This document shows positions 59,579 through 64,000 of a stretch of DNA of 64,000 bases, piece by piece. Made by a program: the position numbers and the translations under genes. The DNA comes from Volvox africanus (Eukaryota; Chlorophyta; Chlorophyceae; Chlamydomonadales; Volvocaceae): contig BSDZ01000015.1 of the NCBI GenBank assembly GCA_030268105.1, positions 1,515,501 through 1,579,500 of the forward strand. The letters run 5' to 3'. Within the stretch, counting starts at the first letter, position 1. Each line of letters opens with the position of its first letter. The notes under the pieces were generated by a model, which saw only the letters and a list, made by a program, of their open reading frames with translations, searched no databases and was not told the DNA's origin.

Positions 59579-62500
59579 ACTATCCCCCCTCCCGTATGCA
59601 GCATCCTTGCTGCATAGTACAGCATCGACTACAGAGATCATTGGGTCTGTGTGGCACGTAGACGAGCTTCCTCTAGTAGGGGCTTCATTTCTGGCGAGAA
59701 ATTGCGTGTCGGCTCCCAAGAGTTATGCTCGCTAGAATAACCAGTCCATTTGACCAGGTACTCTTGTACCGTCCGCTTGCGTCAGTGTCGACCTATGCGT
59801 CGAGCCCAATAATCCAGTATGTGTTCCACATCGTAAACCTTTTGCTTGCCTGCGATCCAGGTCTCGGGACCGGGGTCCATTACTGCAGGGGCATCGGTGT
59901 CATTTGAAACGGATGTCGTGCTGCGATAGGGGCAGATGAGAGAAATATGAAACGTGGGATGAATATTCATGTCAGAGGGTAGGGATAGCTCCACAGCTAC
60001 ATTTCCTACCATGTGTACAACGGGATATGGACCGATCCAGCGAGGTAACAGTTTTCGGGAACCGTCAGCGAGCGAACGTAAGTTCTTAGTGCTCAATAAA
60101 ACCATTTGTCCCACCGAAAATGTTATGTCTCGTTTGAATTTATTATAGTAGTCCGTTGTCCGTTGTTGTGCTGCATCCAAACATGCCTTCACGTCTGTCA
60201 TGCGGGATAGGAACAACTTGGCAAAGGTTTTAGCCGCAGGGATATTTACTTCCAACTCTTGCCACACAGGTAGCGCAGGATGAAATCCATAGTTCAGAAA
60301 GAAGGGGCTTTGACCTGTGGAATGGTTCACAGCGTTGTTAAGTGCGAATTCTGCCGAAGTCAGAAACGTATCCCAGATGAAGGGTGTGCGTCCCGTGAAA
60401 TTTCGTAACATATTGCCTAGTGTGCGATTTGTGCGTTTGCCCATCGGATTGTGGATGATATGCTGTGCTCAAATGAACGCGCATACCAATGAGTTCACAT
60501 AGCGCTTTCCAAAACTTAGACGTGATTGACTGCTGCATCCGAGATCACATTTTTAGGAACGCCATGCAATCGGACCACATTATCGAAAAATAATAGTGCT
60601 GTTTGCTCAGCGGTGCAAGACGAGGTGCAGGGGGCTAAGTGAACCATTTTGGTCAAGCGGTCGACCATAACGAACACCGAGTCGTATCCCCCCTCAGTTT
60701 TGGGTAGCGCGACTACGAAGTCCATTGAAACACTTTCCCAAGGGGCATCTGGTATAGGCAATGGTTGTAATAACCCCTGGCCCTTACCGGATAGTGCTTT
60801 ATTGCGCTGGCATAAACTGCACCTTTGCACGAAGTTTTCCACATCCTTCACCACGCGCGGCCACCAGAACGAGCGTCACACTAGTTCTGCCAATCGCGTG
60901 CTTCCCAGGTGTCCTGCTGGCGGGTCCTCGTGGAACCGAGCAAGAATATCGTAGTGCAGGGCGTCATTGTTTGGCACGACAATTTGTGTTGCTGAGCCGT
61001 CCGCAACCAAAGATCATTACGCTTGCGTAGGTGCTCCACATTACTTGGGGTGGCGAACCATGGATCTGCTTCATACGCCACCTTCAGTCGCTCTGCAAGG
61101 TCTGATGCTATCAGCACCTCCTCATTGTGTGAACATGTGACCGGCGCTGCTAGAATTGCAGCATGTAACGACGGGTGTCGACTGAGAGCATTGGCGATAT
61201 TAATCCTGCCGGCGATGTATTCCCATGTACAGTCGAAACGAGATAGATATTCCATCCACCTAGTTTGCCATCAGTTCAGCGTGGGGACACTTTGCAAAAA
61301 GGTCAGCAGTTTGTGGTCAGTCTTCAGAGTGAATGGACGGCCCTCGAGGTAACAACGCCATTCCTTCAAAGCATGTAGAACTGCCAACAGCTCCTGCTCT
61401 CTGGTAGTATATCAGGTCTCCTCACCCGAAAACTTTTTACTCGTGAAGGCGATCGGTCGCCCTTCCTGCAACAATACAGCACCACTTCCGTAGAGGGAGA
61501 CATCCGATATTACCTCTACATGAAACGGCAATGAGTAGTCAGGAAAAGAGAGGGTAACATCGTTGGCGATGATACGCTTGAGCTCTTCAAATGCCCGTTG
61601 ACACTCAGGTGTCCATGATTCGAGCAAAGCGAAGCCTCCTTTCCTCGTCAAGTTTGTAAGCGGGGCCGCAAGGATGGAGCATTTGTTAATAAACTCACGG
61701 AAGTAGTTAGCCAAGCCTAAGAACTGACGTAGTTCTGTGAGGTTCTGAGGCGCGGGCCATTCACGAACCACAGCTACCTTCCGTGGGTCCATTCTTATCC
61801 CAGTGGCCGACACGATGTGGCCCAAATACTCCACCTGAGGCTGCGCCCAAAAGCATTTGGCACATTTGGCAAACAATTGCTCCCGCTTCATCACCTAAAG
61901 CACGAGCTCGAGATGCTTCAAGTGCTCCTCTCACGTTTTGGAGTATATTAAAATATCATCCAAATAACAAACGACGAACCTGTCGATATACGGTCTGAAC
62001 ATGCGGTCCATCACTGCTCGAAATGTGGCGGGCGCATTAGTAAGTCCAAACAACAAGACGGTGTACTTGAAGTGACCAAAGGGGGTCCGGAAAGTGGTTT
62101 TCGGAATATCAGAAGCAGCAATGTGTATCTGATTGTTGCAGATCAATCGAGGAAAAATAAGCTGAGCCTTTCAGCTTATCGAGCAGGTCATCGACGCGCG
62201 GCAAAGGGTAGCGATTTGATCACATTCAAGCCCCGATAATCAATGCACATGCGCAACGTCCCATCCTTCTTACCGACGAACAATATCAGTGCAGAATACG
62301 GCAATGTGCTGGGCCGAATCATACCGTTTGCAAGCAGATCCCTCACTTGCCGCTTCACCTCGTCCAACTCCAACGGGCTTAACCTGTACATAGGTCGTAT
62401 AACGGGTTGTGCTCCGGTCACAAGAGGGATCGTGTGGTCAACAGGTCGCATAGGTCGAAGCCCTGGGATGTCACCAAAGACATCAGCATATTTTTGCAAG

Positions 62501-62901
62501 AGGGCTTCGACATCAGAATCCTTCACGGTGGACTGCGCGGTGGTAGCATTCGGTTGCACCTGTGGCCTCACAAGCAACGCATGGGTGCCTTCCCATATCA
62601 TTCAATCGGCTTCTTTGCACCCAATTAGCTTGGGTTCTTCATTTCGGCGGACCAACACGGCCGCAATGAAATTAACCTCAGGCTCTGCAACAGTTCCACC
62701 CTCCTCTGGTGTGACATCTTGGTACGACAGGAAAGGTACCTTAGTCGATAGGTTCCCTTTGCACAAACTAAGCGTGGTGGACTCCATATCGATGTGCGCG
62801 CGGTACTGTCATAATGTCGCGGCACCCAGAATGTACTGTGCCATCTCCGAGAGACCTTGTAGCACATACAGTTGGGCCCTAACACGCAGAGGGCCTATCG
62901 A
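59579..62901 (-). mobile_element. Body of Ty3/gypsy element B, 5'-truncated, with broken pol
   Basis: On the minus strand, from right to left: end of the protease, reverse transcriptase ([33 protein letters not shown]), RNase H, integrase (HLGS-type zinc region, MDFVVALPKTEGGYDS) and chromodomain (EYLVKWTGYSSEHNSWEP). Several frameshifts (near 62190, 61920, 61410, 61000, 60530 and 60450) break it. Similarity to element C stops abruptly at 62901, inside the protease, so gag and the 5' LTR are missing. It shares with element C a TGA just before the chromodomain core (59784-59782). Confidence 0.9.
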
Positions 62902-63595
62902 TGTATGGCTACTTAATTACGGGATAGCAAGGCTCACCGTACATACATACCCTACCGTACATACATACCATACAAACACTATACGTAGAGTAAGTACAGA
63001 TGTAGCGTACGGGATGGAACAAAGTAGAATACGCACGCACTGATGATCAGACCAGATGCTGCTGGTCACCGGCGTGCATGCTACTACTGTTGCTTGGAAG
63101 GATGTGTATCTGATGACCTGGATGGATAGATGGACACACACTCACACATACACACACACCCATATATATATGTATTCCGCGTGCAGTATGCACGGTACGA
63201 TATGGTACGATGGTACGTACATATGGTAGGGCGCGGATGGGAATGCCTGGCTGGTGTGTGATGCTGCTGTTAGTCGTTATGTTGGCTACGCTGCTGGTGA
63301 TCGATGATACATGCTGTGCGTATATATGTTGCTGGCGTTATTATTGTGGCTGGCTCGTGCTGGTCGTTGCATCATTCTTTTTACTTGGGACTACGACATA
63401 CTGAGTACGTACTACATGCCCAAAGGCTCACAGGCTTGTGGATCCTGAGGGCTGTGTGACCTTGCTGGCTGGAAGGGGAGGAAGAGCGCACGGCAGGACG
63501 AACAGACTAAGCCATGTGCTCGCCCCTGCGCTATGATTCGTCCCGGTCAGGGCCCCCGGTGCCTGTCGTTTCAGGGCAAGTTACTCCCTGGGTAA
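62902..63595. other. Unassigned junction region
   Basis: Sequence between the broken end of element B and a different gypsy element. It contains CGTACATACATACC-type short repeats (about 62938-62972), a CACACA/ATATAT stretch at about 63135-63172, and a motif at about 63545-63585 (TTTCAGGGCAAGT) similar to one near 26190-26230. No gene is seen. Confidence 0.5.
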
Positions 63596-64000
63596 CTAGT
63601 CCTGGGCTATGAGCCAACCACCCCGCTACAGCTGCTAGCCAAGCACCCCAACTGGGAGCCCACTAACCCGTCGGTCACATCGTTCATGATCGACCGAGAA
63701 ATTGCGCTCTCCCAAGCTAAGCTGCATGTCAAGGCCACACAGCACCGCCAGGCCGCCTACGCTGACAAGCGACGTGCTGAGCACACCTTCGAGGCGGGCA
63801 ACAAGGTGCTCCTCTTCACGGCCCCCCTCAAGCTGGTAACGGGCGACTCCCACACGAAATTCAACTCGCGCTATGTCGGCCCCTTCACCATTGAGGCCAT
63901 GGTTTCCAAGAACGCGGCAAGGCTGAAGCTTCCGGCGCACATGCAGATCCACCCGGTCGTAAACGTGAGGCAACTCCGCCCTTTCAGGACGGCGGACAAT
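63596..64000 (+). pseudogene. C-terminal integrase region of a second Ty3/gypsy family, running off the window
   Basis: The open plus-strand frame reads GYEPTTPLQLLAKHPNW, AAYADKRRAEHTFEAGNKVL, RYVGPFTIEAM and MQIHPVVNVRQLRPF. This is the GPF/SH3-like C-terminus typical of gypsy integrases. It is unlike the elements at 50-62 kb and much more GC-rich, so it is another family. A TAA at 63593-63595 precedes it and the upstream integrase core is missing, so this copy is truncated on the left. The right end is not in the window. Confidence 0.85.

Overview
The window looks like nuclear DNA of a volvocine green alga (the Chlamydomonas, Gonium and Volvox lineage). Evidence: intron-dense genes with GT-AG introns, polymeric Ala/Gly/Gln/Ser tracts, a proline-rich extracellular-matrix type protein fused to a copper radical oxidase, TGTAA-type poly(A) candidates, short TTTTAGGG/TTTAGGG tracts, and chromodomain Ty3/gypsy elements. 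The species cannot be named from the sequence alone.

Layout. (1) 351-10136, plus strand: the 3' two-thirds or so of a TIC236/TamB-like gene, the inner-envelope protein that bridges the chloroplast TOC and TIC import machines. I could phase 15 exons without a frame error; its introns hold large microsatellites. (2) 10.1-19.3 kb: gene-poor, with a Ty1/copia remnant, a decayed Ty3/gypsy fragment carrying a SINE-like insertion, and a head-to-head telomere-like motif. (3) 19297-24587, plus: a six-exon gene for a protein of about 1004 residues with two U-box-like modules, a long low-complexity middle and a C-terminal telobox-type Myb/SANT domain. (4) 25103-28018, plus: a second Myb-like gene with the same exon junctions around the Myb helices, an unrecognised module and an acidic tail. 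(5) 30764-36027, minus: a six-exon, 899-residue secreted glyoxal/galactose oxidase-like protein with a pherophorin-like proline-rich N-terminal half and a complete set of active-site residues. (6) 36.0-43.9 kb: mostly unassigned, with one weak ORF on the minus strand. (7) 43957-49280: a huge, almost perfect inverted repeat, 2331 bp per arm with a 662 bp spacer, carrying a truncated multi-exon gene fragment. (8) 49281-62901: a nest of Ty3/gypsy chromovirus copies that can be ordered by target-site duplications. (9) 63605-64000: the integrase C-terminus of a second gypsy family, running off the window.

The three intact genes have separate jobs (plastid protein import; a probable nuclear DNA-binding or ubiquitin-linked factor with a paralogue; extracellular matrix oxidation), and nothing suggests a cluster with a shared pathway. 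The right third is a transposon-rich, recently rearranged block. The most unusual items are the U-box/U-box/telobox-Myb architecture, the indel-free 2.3 kb palindrome, and the nested retroelements, in which two chromovirus copies share a stop codon in front of the chromodomain.
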